A stretch of DNA of 64,000 nt from Diplonema papillatum (GCA_030068145.1 JAPJBO010000009.1:661509-725508), one strand, 5' to 3'. Counted from the first letter of the stretch, positions 42,133 through 51,632 are shown. Notes: generated by a model from the sequence alone, not told the origin. A program made the numbers and translations.

Positions 42133-45100
42133 ATGGCCGCCCCCGACCCGGGGGGTGGCGGGCCCCCCGCTCCGGCGGGCGGGGCCGGGACGGCTGCTGC
42201 CGCCCTCGGAGCAGGGACGGGCAGCCGGGAGCTGGCCGCTGCCTTCTCGGCAGGGGCAGCGGCCCTGTCGACGGCCGGGTGGCCGGGGTTCGCGTGCCCC
42301 GCCGCCGCGACACGGAGACCGACGGACGCCGCTGCGTTCGCCGCGTCTCTCCGGGCCGCCCCCCGGACGTTCGCTGAGGCGGTCGCGCGGGGAGAGGACG
42401 CTTCCGCCGCCGCCGCTGTCGATGCCGCCGTCGATGCCGCCGTCCCGACGTTCGCCGAGGCGCTGAGGCAGGGAAGACGCGCTCCCGCCGCAGCCGCAGT
42501 CGCCGCAGCCGCAGCCGCCGACACCCGTGTGAACACGGCGCAGCCCGCAGGCCGGAAGGAGGAAGTCTGTCGGAACTTCAACTTCCGGCGCGCAGGCTGT
42601 CGTCGTAGCCAGTGCCGGTACGAGCACCGGTTGCTCCCCATTTGCCCTGCCTTCAAGCAGGGTAGATGCCGGAACACCCGGTGCCCGGACCGGCACCAGC
42701 GCGCGGGGGAGGTACGCCCCTTTTTTTCAAACAACAAACCCACAGCGCCGTTTGCGAACCGCTCGTACCACCCCCCCCCTTTGCGAACCAAACAAACACA
42801 CACAGCACAGACAACCGGGCCGAGGCCTGCACGCTCCAGCAAGGGTGTGCAGGCCACGGCGCTACACGCCGTCGACGAGCTCCCGGAGGGACCGCAGCTT
42901 CCCGCGGTTCTGGACGCTTGGGCGAGAGTCCGCCGGGCGCAGGCGGAGGCGGAGGCGCTGGAGGAAGAGCACCTCCAGTGGTTTCGCAGCTGGGCCGCCA
43001 CGCCGGTGGTGGCCCTCTGTGGCCTTTGCGGGCGGTTGAGCGCCTCCGCCGGCGAGGCCGCTCAGCACGCCTCCCAGCACCGCAGGGAGACCGCGAGTCG
43101 GGGCTACGACGAGCTCGTCGTAGCCCACGTCGCCGAGATGGACGCATCTCTCGGCGAGATGCAGGAGATCTTGCGGGGGCTCGCCCCACAAGAGGAGGCC
43201 GAGAGGGCACTGGTGCCGAGCGCACCGCGGGCGGCGAGGGTGCCCCACCAGGGGTTTGCGTTCCTCCCGCCGCCGGTAGCCCCTGGGCCAAAGGAGCCGG
43301 CCGGAAGGGACGCTGGGATGCGTGAGGCATCCGAGGCCCCCCAGGCCGGCGATCTGCCGGTGGGGCGCCGCCTCTTTGACGAGGAGGTGGACTTCCCGAG
43401 GTCGTCGGCGGCGTCCTCGCCGGCGACTCCTCGGGACGTCGAGCTAGTCCCGGCGGGGCGTCCCAGGGCGCAGTCGTTGCCGGCAAGCAGGGAGGGCGAC
43501 CAGGCCCAGGCTGACCCCGTTGCCGTCCAGGCAGAACCCGCCGCCGCCGGGTGCGAGGCCGTTCAGGCCGACCTCGTCGCCGCTTGTGGCGAGGTCGACC
43601 TGGCTGACCCCGCAGACGCCAGGGGCGAGGCCGTCCAGGCCGACCTCGTCGCCGCTTGTGGCGAGGTCGGCCTGGCCGACCCCGCAGCCGCCGGGTGCGA
43701 GGCCGTCCAGGCCGACCTCGTCGCCGCTTGTGGCGAGGTCGACCTGGCCGACCCCGCAGTCGCCAGGTGCGAGGCCAGCCAGGCTGACCCCGCCGCCGCT
43801 GGGGGCGAGGTCGATCGGGCTGAACCTGCCGCCGCGGCCGCCGCCGGGTGCGAGGCCGTCCGGGCCGACCCCGTCGCCGCTAGTGGCGAGGTCGACCAGG
43901 CCGACCGAGCAGCGGCCGCCCAGGCCGAACCCGCGGCCGCCGGAGGCGAGGGAGTCCGGGCCGACCACGTCGCGGCTGGCGGCGAGGCCGGCCCGGCCGC
44001 CCTCGCAGGCGCCGCCCAAGCCAGCTCGGCACGGGACAGGCGGCATAGCCGGAAGTTCAGGCACGGGGTGGACCTGAGCGCCCTGCGAGGGAGCTCGGAG
44101 GCGAACCCCTTTCCGGATTCCGAGTCCGGGACTGGCTCTGGACCGGGCGAGGACGGGTCGGATTCGGGCTCCGAGTCGGACGACGAACTGGCTCAAGAGG
44201 GGGCGGGTGCTCCGCGGGCCGACGGGGGGGACAAGGGAGGCCCCGACCCCGGAGACGGGGGCGCGGGGGCGGGCGCAGCGCCGCCGAGCCAGCCGTCGGC
44301 CGAAGCGCCAGCAGCGGAGGGAGGGTCCGATCAGCGAGAACCCCCGGGAGGAGGCTGCCGGGAAGGAGCCCAGCAACCGGGCCAGGCCGAGGCGCCGGCC
44401 GGGGGCTCTGAAGCCCACCAGGGGCAGGGGGCCAAGCGCCCCGCATCGCGGTCCCCGGTCGGTACGCCGGCGGCCGTGCGCCGCAGACGGCCGGGAGGCC
44501 CCGAGGAAGGGTGGGAGACCCCCCCGTCCGGGCTCACCTGGGGGTACGTGCCGTCGGAGCCCAGCTTCCTGTCGGAGGGGGCCGAGGCGATGGATGGGGG
44601 CTTCCTTCGGCCGGGTTCGCCGGCGCCCGGGCCGAGCCAGCCGGCGCAGGGTTCGGAGCAAGCCTCGGCCTCTGAGCAGCGAGACGTCAGCGGCGGATCC
44701 GGCACCCCCGCTCCGGGGGTCGGATCACCGGAACCGCAGCAGCGACCCCCGGTAGACGCGGCGAGCCAACGCCTTCTGGAGAGGGTGTGCGGGGCCACGC
44801 TTGGGACTCCGGCGACTGGAGCCAAGCGCCCCGCGTCACGATCGCCCGTCGGGACGCCGGCCCCGGTGAGGCAGAAGCCCGACACGGGCCTGGGGAGGGG
44901 CGCGGGCCTGGTCGCCTCAGTGCGAGCCATCGCCGCGCGGGTGAAGGACAGGTTGGCGCAGCCCGGCCAGGGGAGGGGAGCGGCCATGGAGAGCCAACCC
45001 CCGGGTCCCCCGCAGTCCAGCTGGCCACTTACGCCCGTCCTGTTCCCGGACAGCGTGAGGGTGGCGCACGCGGCCGGGATAGCAAGCCCGGACCCGGAGA

Positions 45101-48100
45101 TTCACGTCTCCTTGGGAAGGGGCGGCGACGACCCGTGCGACGACGGGGACGTCCCCCGGCACCCGGGCCCACGAAGGAGGGGCCGACAGGCTCACTGGGC
45201 GGCCACAGGGATGGATGACTCCGCCGCCGCACAGGTCGTTTCCTCCGGGCGCGGAGGAGACGACCTGTGTTGCGACGGGGACATCCACCCCAATCCCGGG
45301 CCGCCAGGGGAGCCGCCCGCGGCCCCGCCCGTAGTAATTCCTGTCGTGCCACCGGTACCTCCGCCACCGGTTAGGGCTCAGCCGGCCGGGCCGCAAGGAG
45401 GAGCGGCGGTCTGCATCTGCAGGGATGCGGCGGGACCCGGGGAGCGGAGGGGCAGGCATTGCAGTTGGTGCCCCCGCTCCCGGGCCTACCAAGGTCGAGT
45501 GGCCGCTGGGCTGGAGCCAGTGCGGAGGCCCCCGCCCCCCCCGGCCCCGGGGGGGCAGGCGGCCCCAGGGGGGGAGGCGGCCCCGGGGAGATGGTTTCAG
45601 GGGGCGGCGCTCCCGTTCACCTTTGCCCAGGTAGCCGCGGCCAATGTGCCCACCCTGAACAGGGTCCCCACAACGGCGAAACCGCAGGTCGCCGCCCTGT
45701 TTGAGACTGTGCTCCGGGGGGCATCTGACGACGCGGGGTGGCTGCGGGTATATGCCTTCGCCCCGCTCATCTTGGCGGCCACCACTCGGGGAGGACGCAG
45801 AGCGGTGACAGAGGCCCTCCGCCGCCGGGTCAGACTCTGGAGGGACGGCCTGTTCGGGACGCTCTGGTCGGAGGCCTTGGCCATCACGGCTGGGAAGGCT
45901 CAAGGTCGCGCGCGCCGGCGTGCCTACCCGGTCGAGGACAACGACCACAGGGTCGAGCTCCAGACGGCGGTCAGGTCAGTGGATGACCTGGACGCCCCCA
46001 CCGTGCGCCAGGTCATCAAGCGGGCGCGGGACCGGTGTTACTCGCGGGCGGTGTCGGCGCTTTCGGCAGCGCAGACGGCCCCGCCAGACGAGGCCACCAT
46101 GGCGCAGCTCAGGGCCCTCCACCCGGCTGCCGAGGAGTGGCAAGGCGACCCGGCGATGCAGGGCCTGAACGTGGCACGGCCCTCGCCGAGTGCGGTTCGG
46201 AGACTGCTGAAGAAGATGCCGAAGGGCACGGCGGCCGGCCCCTCCGGGCTCTCTGCGCAGCACCTGCTGGACCTCTGGGACAGCTCCGGCTCCTTCAAGG
46301 AGGCTGTGGCAGACGCGGTATGGGCCCTCTCGTCCGGGAGGGTTTCGGCGGCGGCCAGGCCATACCTCTACGGGGCCAAGCTGGTCCCACTGGTGAAAAG
46401 AGGGGGCGGCATCCGACCCATCGCCTGCGGCGAGATTCTGCGGAGGGTGGCCGGAAAGGTCCTCGCGTCCGACCGGGTGGTAAAGGAGCTCGGGCAAAGC
46501 GTGCTCCTGCGAAGCGGGCAGGTCGGTGTCGGGGTGAAGGCCGGAGCGGACGCGGGAATTCTCGCCGTCCGTAGGGTGGCGGCCATGTACCGCAGGGAAG
46601 GCGGGGCGGGCAAGGGCATCCTCCAGATCGACCTGGCGAACGCATTCAACTCCCTGCAGAGGGAGGCGATCATTCAAAGCGCCAGCAGGCATGCCCCCCA
46701 GGTCTTGGCGTACACCATGGCGGCATACGGGAAGCACTCCATACTGCAAGTTGGAGACCAAACGCTCACTTCCGAGCGTGGGGTGCAACAGGGGGACCCC
46801 TTGGGGCCTCTCCTCTTCAGCCTGGCGCTGCAGGACGTCATCGCGCCGCCGCCGCCGCCGGCCGAGGCTGCGGCAGCGCCACAGGTCGGCCCGGCAGTCC
46901 AGCCGGCGCCGGAAGAGGCCCCGGGGGCGGGCGCTCAGGCTCCGCGGCCGGAGGAGCCCGCGGACCCCGCAGGAGCCGTGGAAGGCGGAGAGGGCCCTCC
47001 TGAGCAGGGGCCACCGCCACCGCACGAGCCGGGGCCAGCGCAACCGCCACCCGAGGACCCAGCCCACGGGGGCCCGGCGGAGCCCGGAGAGCCGGCCCTC
47101 GCGCTCCCGGGCCCGATTCCGCCGGCGCCGGTGGCCCAGATACCGCGAGGCGCCCCCGAGGATCCGGAGGGCGCCGGGCCAGTAGCACAGGAGCCGGCAC
47201 CTCAGGAGCAGCCGGAGGCCGCGCCCAACCACTCAGCGCTGAGCCGGGCCAGCCTCGAGCTCCTGACGTTCTACCTCGACGACGGGGTAACGGGCGGGGA
47301 ACTCGACTCGATCGCGCGATGGCTGTGCGAGTTCGAGCGGCGAGCCGCAGCAGTCGGTCTGAGCCTCAATAGGGGCAAGTGCAGACTGGCGATTGCCCCG
47401 GGTGCCGAGGTACCGGCGGGCCTAGACGGCATCGAGACGTGCTCCCTCGACGAGATCGAGCACCTGGGTGTGCCGTGCGGATCGCCGGAGAAGATCCGCG
47501 CGTTCGTTGAGCGGGTGGCACAGGGCGCCGAGAGGAAGCTGAGGGTGATCGCGTCCCTACCTGACGCGCACGTGGCGCTCACGCTGACGAAGTTCTGTGC
47601 CGGCTTCGTTGGAGTGGTGCACCTCATGCGCGCGACAGGGCCCGTCTTCGACTACGCGGGCATCGACCGCGTCACCCAGTCCTGTCTCGCGACGATCACC
47701 GGGATCGAAACCGATGACGCGTCGTGGACACAGGCGTCACTACCCGTCAGGATGGGCGGCCTCGGCCTCCACAGCTGTGCGGACGTGAGCGGGATTGCCC
47801 ACATCGCCGCGGCGCTGGACGGGGGGCCGCATCTCCCCGCCCTCGTGGCCCCGGCCCTGCTGCCACACCTCACGTGGCAGCAGGACGACACCGTCCAAGC
47901 GTCCCTCGTCGACCCGCGCCTTGCAACCTATGAATCCGTCCTGGAGAAGATCCAGGACGTCATGCAGGCACGAGCCGAGTACGAGGGGCGAGGACAGAAG
48001 GCATGGTCGTCCGCCTTGGCCACCGAGAAGAGGAAGAACCTTCTCGAGTCGCTGACGGAGGAGCTCGGCCACTCCGGCCAACTGCAGGGTCAGGCCCTGA

Positions 48101-48876
48101 CCCGGGCTCAAGACCGGATCCGGGCGCGGATCCAAAGCGGCTCCGGCAAGCACGCTTCGGCGTGGTTGTACGGCAACCCTGAGGCGGATACCACAATGTG
48201 GTTGTCTCCGGCCGAGCTGGCGGTGGCAGTCCGGCTTCGGTTGGGGCTTCCAATTGCGGCCGCGCCGGGGGAGTGCCGCCTTTGCGGGCACGGTGCGACC
48301 GACGTCAACGGATCGCACGCCCAGACGTGTTTCGGCAGCGGCCGCCGAACGCGCCTTCACAACGCGCTGCGTGACATCGTCGCCGACTTCGCTCGACGAG
48401 GACTGCTCGGTCCTTCCATCGAGCGAGCCGTGTTCGCTAACGCGCGGCGCAAGCGCCCGGACATCAGCTACGTCCGGGATGGCACCACCGTCCTACTTGA
48501 CGTCGCTGTCACGTACCCCCTACAACTCTCGCAGCCGCACTACGCAGCCCGGGCGGCGGCGGAGCCAGGGGGCGCAGCAGCCGCGTACGCTGTAGCCGTC
48601 AAGGAGCGTGTCTACAACGCAATCATTGCCAATGAGCCAGACCCGCGGGAATGGAAGGCGGTGCCGCTAGTTGTAGACACGTTCGGGGCCTGGTGCCCAG
48701 GAGCAATCACGGAGCTGCGGCACATTGCCCGCGCCAACGCCCTCCGTGAAGACCGGACCGTTTCGGCCGCCTGCCAGGACCTCTTCCACCGCTTGAGCTT
48801 TTCTATAGCCCGAGGGGTGGCAAGGATCGTCATTGCATCTGGTGGGGCGCGACCGGACGAAGCGGATCCACCCTGA
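42133..48876 (+). CDS. Retrotransposon polyprotein: zinc fingers, RT, RLE endonuclease
   Basis: 2247 aa. Residues 146-189 hold two CCCH fingers (C-x9-C-x4-C-x3-H and C-x7-C-x4-C-x3-H), and 296-313 a C2H2 finger. Residues ~460-630 are ~24-residue imperfect repeats rich in ADPVAAxGE. KRPASRSPVGTPA occurs twice (~767 and ~897). 2A-like motifs are at 1006-1013 (GDVPRHPGP) and 1049-1057 (GDIHPNPGP). The reverse transcriptase follows: RPIACGEILRRVAGKVL (~1429), IDLANAFNS with D1500, QQGDPLGPLLFSLAL (~1553), and FYLDD at 1713-1717. A ~130-residue Pro/Ala/Glu-rich insert separates the last two. A C-x2-C...H-x3-C finger is at ~2048 and a restriction-like endonuclease (RPDISYVRDG with D2110, LLDVAVTYP with D2123) lies at the end. 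In this class the protein nicks DNA and primes cDNA synthesis on the target. It acts in cis with its own RNA in the nucleus. The ATG at 42133 follows the 5' leader directly. Confidence 0.93.
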   Translation: MAAPDPGGGGPPAPAGGAGTAAAALGAGTGSRELAAAFSAGAAALSTAGWPGFACPAAATRRPTDAAAFAASLRAAPRTFAEAVARGEDASAAAAVDAAVDAAVPTFAEALRQGRRAPAAAAVAAAAAADTRVNTAQPAGRKEEVCRNFNFRRAGCRRSQCRYEHRLLPICPAFKQGRCRNTRCPDRHQRAGEVRPFFSNNKPTAPFANRSYHPPPLRTKQTHTAQTTGPRPARSSKGVQATALHAVDELPEGPQLPAVLDAWARVRRAQAEAEALEEEHLQWFRSWAATPVVALCGLCGRLSASAGEAAQHASQHRRETASRGYDELVVAHVAEMDASLGEMQEILRGLAPQEEAERALVPSAPRAARVPHQGFAFLPPPVAPGPKEPAGRDAGMREASEAPQAGDLPVGRRLFDEEVDFPRSSAASSPATPRDVELVPAGRPRAQSLPASREGDQAQADPVAVQAEPAAAGCEAVQADLVAACGEVDLADPADARGEAVQADLVAACGEVGLADPAAAGCEAVQADLVAACGEVDLADPAVARCEASQADPAAAGGEVDRAEPAAAAAAGCEAVRADPVAASGEVDQADRAAAAQAEPAAAGGEGVRADHVAAGGEAGPAALAGAAQASSARDRRHSRKFRHGVDLSALRGSSEANPFPDSESGTGSGPGEDGSDSGSESDDELAQEGAGAPRADGGDKGGPDPGDGGAGAGAAPPSQPSAEAPAAEGGSDQREPPGGGCREGAQQPGQAEAPAGGSEAHQGQGAKRPASRSPVGTPAAVRRRRPGGPEEGWETPPSGLTWGYVPSEPSFLSEGAEAMDGGFLRPGSPAPGPSQPAQGSEQASASEQRDVSGGSGTPAPGVGSPEPQQRPPVDAASQRLLERVCGATLGTPATGAKRPASRSPVGTPAPVRQKPDTGLGRGAGLVASVRAIAARVKDRLAQPGQGRGAAMESQPPGPPQSSWPLTPVLFPDSVRVAHAAGIASPDPEIHVSLGRGGDDPCDDGDVPRHPGPRRRGRQAHWAATGMDDSAAAQVVSSGRGGDDLCCDGDIHPNPGPPGEPPAAPPVVIPVVPPVPPPPVRAQPAGPQGGAAVCICRDAAGPGERRGRHCSWCPRSRAYQGRVAAGLEPVRRPPPPPAPGGQAAPGGEAAPGRWFQGAALPFTFAQVAAANVPTLNRVPTTAKPQVAALFETVLRGASDDAGWLRVYAFAPLILAATTRGGRRAVTEALRRRVRLWRDGLFGTLWSEALAITAGKAQGRARRRAYPVEDNDHRVELQTAVRSVDDLDAPTVRQVIKRARDRCYSRAVSALSAAQTAPPDEATMAQLRALHPAAEEWQGDPAMQGLNVARPSPSAVRRLLKKMPKGTAAGPSGLSAQHLLDLWDSSGSFKEAVADAVWALSSGRVSAAARPYLYGAKLVPLVKRGGGIRPIACGEILRRVAGKVLASDRVVKELGQSVLLRSGQVGVGVKAGADAGILAVRRVAAMYRREGGAGKGILQIDLANAFNSLQREAIIQSASRHAPQVLAYTMAAYGKHSILQVGDQTLTSERGVQQGDPLGPLLFSLALQDVIAPPPPPAEAAAAPQVGPAVQPAPEEAPGAGAQAPRPEEPADPAGAVEGGEGPPEQGPPPPHEPGPAQPPPEDPAHGGPAEPGEPALALPGPIPPAPVAQIPRGAPEDPEGAGPVAQEPAPQEQPEAAPNHSALSRASLELLTFYLDDGVTGGELDSIARWLCEFERRAAAVGLSLNRGKCRLAIAPGAEVPAGLDGIETCSLDEIEHLGVPCGSPEKIRAFVERVAQGAERKLRVIASLPDAHVALTLTKFCAGFVGVVHLMRATGPVFDYAGIDRVTQSCLATITGIETDDASWTQASLPVRMGGLGLHSCADVSGIAHIAAALDGGPHLPALVAPALLPHLTWQQDDTVQASLVDPRLATYESVLEKIQDVMQARAEYEGRGQKAWSSALATEKRKNLLESLTEELGHSGQLQGQALTRAQDRIRARIQSGSGKHASAWLYGNPEADTTMWLSPAELAVAVRLRLGLPIAAAPGECRLCGHGATDVNGSHAQTCFGSGRRTRLHNALRDIVADFARRGLLGPSIERAVFANARRKRPDISYVRDGTTVLLDVAVTYPLQLSQPHYAARAAAEPGGAAAAYAVAVKERVYNAIIANEPDPREWKAVPLVVDTFGAWCPGAITELRHIARANALREDRTVSAACQDLFHRLSFSIARGVARIVIASGGARPDEADPP
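43512..44010 (+). repeat. In-frame ~72-nt repeats in the retrotransposon ORF
   Basis: Seven or more imperfect units with the core GACCTCGTCGCCGCTTGTGG. They encode alternating ADLVAACGEV and DLADPAAAGCEAVQ. Length variation between copies of the element is likely. Confidence 0.8.
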
Positions 48877-49102
48877 TGCAGGGGGTAGAGTCACTGCATC
48901 GCGGGTTTTTTTACCGGGTCGGACCTGTTAGCAGTCACGCGCAGGCCAGTCCCGTGTCGCTGTGAGACAGGCGTTCGCAGTGTGCTGAAGAAGCATTTCT
49001 TTGGACTACCGCTCCGGAAGCAACCGGATACCGGCAGCCCCGCTGTACCAACATGGCAAGTACAGTGTCCCGCGCTCCAAAAAAAAAAAAAAAAAAAAAA
49101 AA

Positions 49103-49130
49103 GTGCAAACCCGGTGTGGGAAGTGCCAGT
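49103..49130. repeat. Target-site duplication, right copy
   Basis: Exact repeat of 42044-42071, directly after the A tail of the 7-kb retrotransposon. Confidence 0.92.
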
Positions 49131-50881
49131 ATGGCCACATGGCTCAAGAGGACCTGGACATAACCATCCTCCCCGTAGGAGCTGGCTCGGTGCAGAGGTG
49201 TCTCGACGAAGCGTTCGCGTGGTCCTCGGCAGGGGCGGACTACAGATGCGAGAACTGCGGGGTCAGGGGGCAGACCCAGACTAAGCCCTCCTTTAGCCAG
49301 GCCGGCACAGCGGTGATCATTCAGCTACAAAGGGCGCGCCCTTTCGACTGCACGGACAGGAGAGCAGTGCCCACAGATACCACAATAACTTTGCCAGGCC
49401 TGGGCAGACAGCTGGAACTCACAGCGGTGGTATCGCACACAGGGGGGAACAACGCGGGCCATTACAGGGTGCACGCGTACAACGAACACGCCGAGAGGGA
49501 GCAGAGGTGGACGATTCTTGATGGTGAGCATGCCAGTTTTTCGTCCGTGCCGAGGTTCGAGGGGACGGACACCTTTCTTTTAGTATACCAGCCGGCCCCT
49601 GAGCAGCCCGAGACCTCGAAGGACACAGAGAGGAGAGATGGCACGCCGTCGACGGTGGATGGGCCCGAGCCGGCTGGCAACAGGCCCGGAGTCAAGGGGC
49701 CAAGCCCGGAGGAACTCCTCGCGAGGTTCGTGGAGGCAACGAGGAGAAGGGTGGCAGACAGAGCCTCACAAGGCAGGAGGCACGAAGCCGAGGCAGCCGG
49801 GGACATCGAAAGGGATTCACTGAGCTCGGAGTCGGGCGAGCCCAACTCCCTGTCGACAGGTCCACGGATAGCCACAAAGTCGAGGGGAACTGGATCGGAG
49901 GAGAAGGCGGACGGGCAGGCCTTTCATGAGTCCCCCCCTGATACCCCCCGGGCCCCTGTTCCGGACACCGAGCCTGAAGAAGCTGCGGCAGGGCTGGACA
50001 CCTCAGAGCCTCAGAGTACGGCAGCAAGGGGGTTGACCCCAGCTAAGGGAGTGCCCGACATGGACGCAGAAGGAGGAGCAGTTTTCAACAGGCGGAGGAA
50101 AAGGAGCTCGGACCGGGGAGACACTGCTGAAGGAGAAGGCACACTCCCAAGTCGAATCCGGGGGGTACCGAAGAGAGCAAGAGGACCGGAGGGCACGTGG
50201 GAAGTCATCGACCTTACAGAGGATGAAGAAGTAGCTCCCCCCAGCACGACCGAGGAGATGGACATAGACAGAGAAGAAGGCTTGGCCTTCCGCCGTGCAA
50301 AGGCTCTGGAAGAAGAGGAAGCCCTCACCGCCCACGCAGTCGCAAAACTCGCCAAAGACCCCCATAGACACCCGGATGAGTGGCGCAGAGTCAAAGTCCC
50401 AGAGTCAGTTGGTACCCGGTTCCCAAGGAGTCTCCACACGCAGCCAGCAGAGGGCAACAGAGGAGGGGAGAGCGGATGGGCAGCCCTGAACTGGCTGGCG
50501 GATGAGTGGCAGAGAGACAGGGCGAACTTTATCGACTTGTTCCGAATCCAGACGTGGCTCTACACAACAGCCCGGGAGCACGACATCCAAGCCCTGGCAG
50601 AAAAACCGCAGGAGGAGGGGTGGTTCACGGTCAACACCCTCCGAAAAGCAGCGCGAGATTTGCTAGGTCTCGAGCTCACGGATGGAGCGGAGCTCGAGTA
50701 CCAGGAAGGCACCGCCGCCATAGTAGGGCCGAAGAACCCGAGGGCCCAGTGGGTGTTGGCCAGGTTTGTCGGGGGCTCGGCCCACATCGTCAGCACGGAT
50801 CGTCCACAGAGAGTGCGCAAGGTCAATTGGCCAGTGCTGACGAGGTCAGCTCATGTCCTGTGCGTGAGGGACCAAAAATGA
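49103..50881 (+). CDS. USP-type deubiquitinase fragment with SIM, retroelement ORF
   Basis: About 592 codons of an ORF whose 5' part is missing. The first ~150 residues are the C-terminal half of a ubiquitin-specific protease (peptidase C19). They include the zinc pair CGKC (49115-49126) and CENC (49247-49258), the strand TAVIIQLQRARPFDCTDRR, and the His box VVSHTGGNNAGHYRVH with catalytic-type His at 49460-49462, followed by RWTILDGE. The Cys box would lie in the missing 5' part, so this copy cannot be active. An acidic, disordered region follows, with EVIDLTEDEE at 50201-50230, a textbook SUMO-interacting motif. The C-terminal ~130 residues (from about EHDIQALAEK) look folded but I do not recognise them. 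The frame also runs open leftwards through the A tail and 3' UTR of the 7-kb element, which is accidental. No reverse transcriptase is present, so the element may be mobilised in trans or carry RT further upstream. Confidence 0.82.
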   Translation: MQTRCGKCQYGHMAQEDLDITILPVGAGSVQRCLDEAFAWSSAGADYRCENCGVRGQTQTKPSFSQAGTAVIIQLQRARPFDCTDRRAVPTDTTITLPGLGRQLELTAVVSHTGGNNAGHYRVHAYNEHAEREQRWTILDGEHASFSSVPRFEGTDTFLLVYQPAPEQPETSKDTERRDGTPSTVDGPEPAGNRPGVKGPSPEELLARFVEATRRRVADRASQGRRHEAEAAGDIERDSLSSESGEPNSLSTGPRIATKSRGTGSEEKADGQAFHESPPDTPRAPVPDTEPEEAAAGLDTSEPQSTAARGLTPAKGVPDMDAEGGAVFNRRRKRSSDRGDTAEGEGTLPSRIRGVPKRARGPEGTWEVIDLTEDEEVAPPSTTEEMDIDREEGLAFRRAKALEEEEALTAHAVAKLAKDPHRHPDEWRRVKVPESVGTRFPRSLHTQPAEGNRGGESGWAALNWLADEWQRDRANFIDLFRIQTWLYTTAREHDIQALAEKPQEEGWFTVNTLRKAARDLLGLELTDGAELEYQEGTAAIVGPKNPRAQWVLARFVGGSAHIVSTDRPQRVRKVNWPVLTRSAHVLCVRDQK

Positions 50882-51632
50882 GCCCACCAACCCCCACTGC
50901 TGGCATGCTCCCCCCCAGGCCCCCAACTACAACCCAAGAGTCATTTTCCCCCCCACCCATCACTTTCCTTTTCGGTATGTTTTGTTTTTCCTCCTCCCCT
51001 TGGCACCCCGTTACTCCCTCCCATGGTCCGTTCTACTCCCACTCTCTCTCCCTCACTCTCTCACTCTCTCTCTTGCACCCACTCTCGCCATCTCACTCAC
51101 ACACTTTTTTGTTTGTGTCCCTTCTGGAAAGGGGAGAAAAAAAGAGGGCTTCAATTCCCTCTCTTTATTTTTTGGTTGTCCCTCCTCTTCCTCCTCCTCC
51201 TCGCTCCCCTATTTTTCCGTTTCTTTTTATGCACGGAATGCCCTTCCTCTTATTTATATATCTCTCTTTTCCAGCCAAGGTATGCCGTGTTTTTCAGAAT
51301 GTTTACCATTTCCCCCCCCACCACCTTCAAAACGCGAATACACAAACAGGCCAATACGCAAGGGAAAAAAAAAAAGAGAACACAAAAATGCAAGGTCATG
51401 TGGGCGGCTCGCCACCACAGGACGAAAAGGGCTGGTGGTACGCCACCAAAACCAAAACAGCCCCCAGTAAAATAGAGTAAGGCGGACATGCTTGTGTATT
51501 CGTGGTGGAATTTTCCTCTTTTCCCGTTTGGTTTCCGCGCCCATGAAAATGGAACCCCCATGAGCGCGTTACGGGGTCCCAAGTGCCGGGTGGAGCGGCG
51601 TAACAAAAAAAAAAAAAAAAAAAAAAAAAAAA
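49131..51632 (+). mobile_element. USP-type retroelement, copy B (body and A tail)
   Basis: Main part of the 5'-truncated copy. Its first 28 bp are separated from it by the 7-kb insertion (42044-42071). The ORF ends at 50881. A 720-nt CT-rich 3' UTR and 29 A (51604-51632) follow. The 3' 900 bp are almost identical to 40725-41631. Confidence 0.85.

Larger units (their letters stand above)
42072..49102 (+). mobile_element. Full-length RLE-type non-LTR retrotransposon
   Basis: A 7.0-kb unit flanked by 28-bp direct repeats. It starts with 13 A and a short leader containing CA repeats, has one ORF (42133-48876), a ~200-nt 3' UTR and a 24-nt A tail (49079-49102). The ORF is complete and open, so this copy may be capable of transposition. 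It is inserted in sense orientation in the coding region of the USP-type element. Confidence 0.93.

Noticed and set aside
42653-44661. Long minus-strand ORFs opposite the retrotransposon ORF
   Set aside because: GC-rich shadows of the 2247-codon plus-strand frame, which alone carries recognisable domains.
49001-49102. N-terminal extension of the USP ORF with a lysine run
   Set aside because: This part is the 3' UTR and poly(A) tail of the inserted 7-kb retrotransposon. The true coding sequence begins at or before the target-site duplication.
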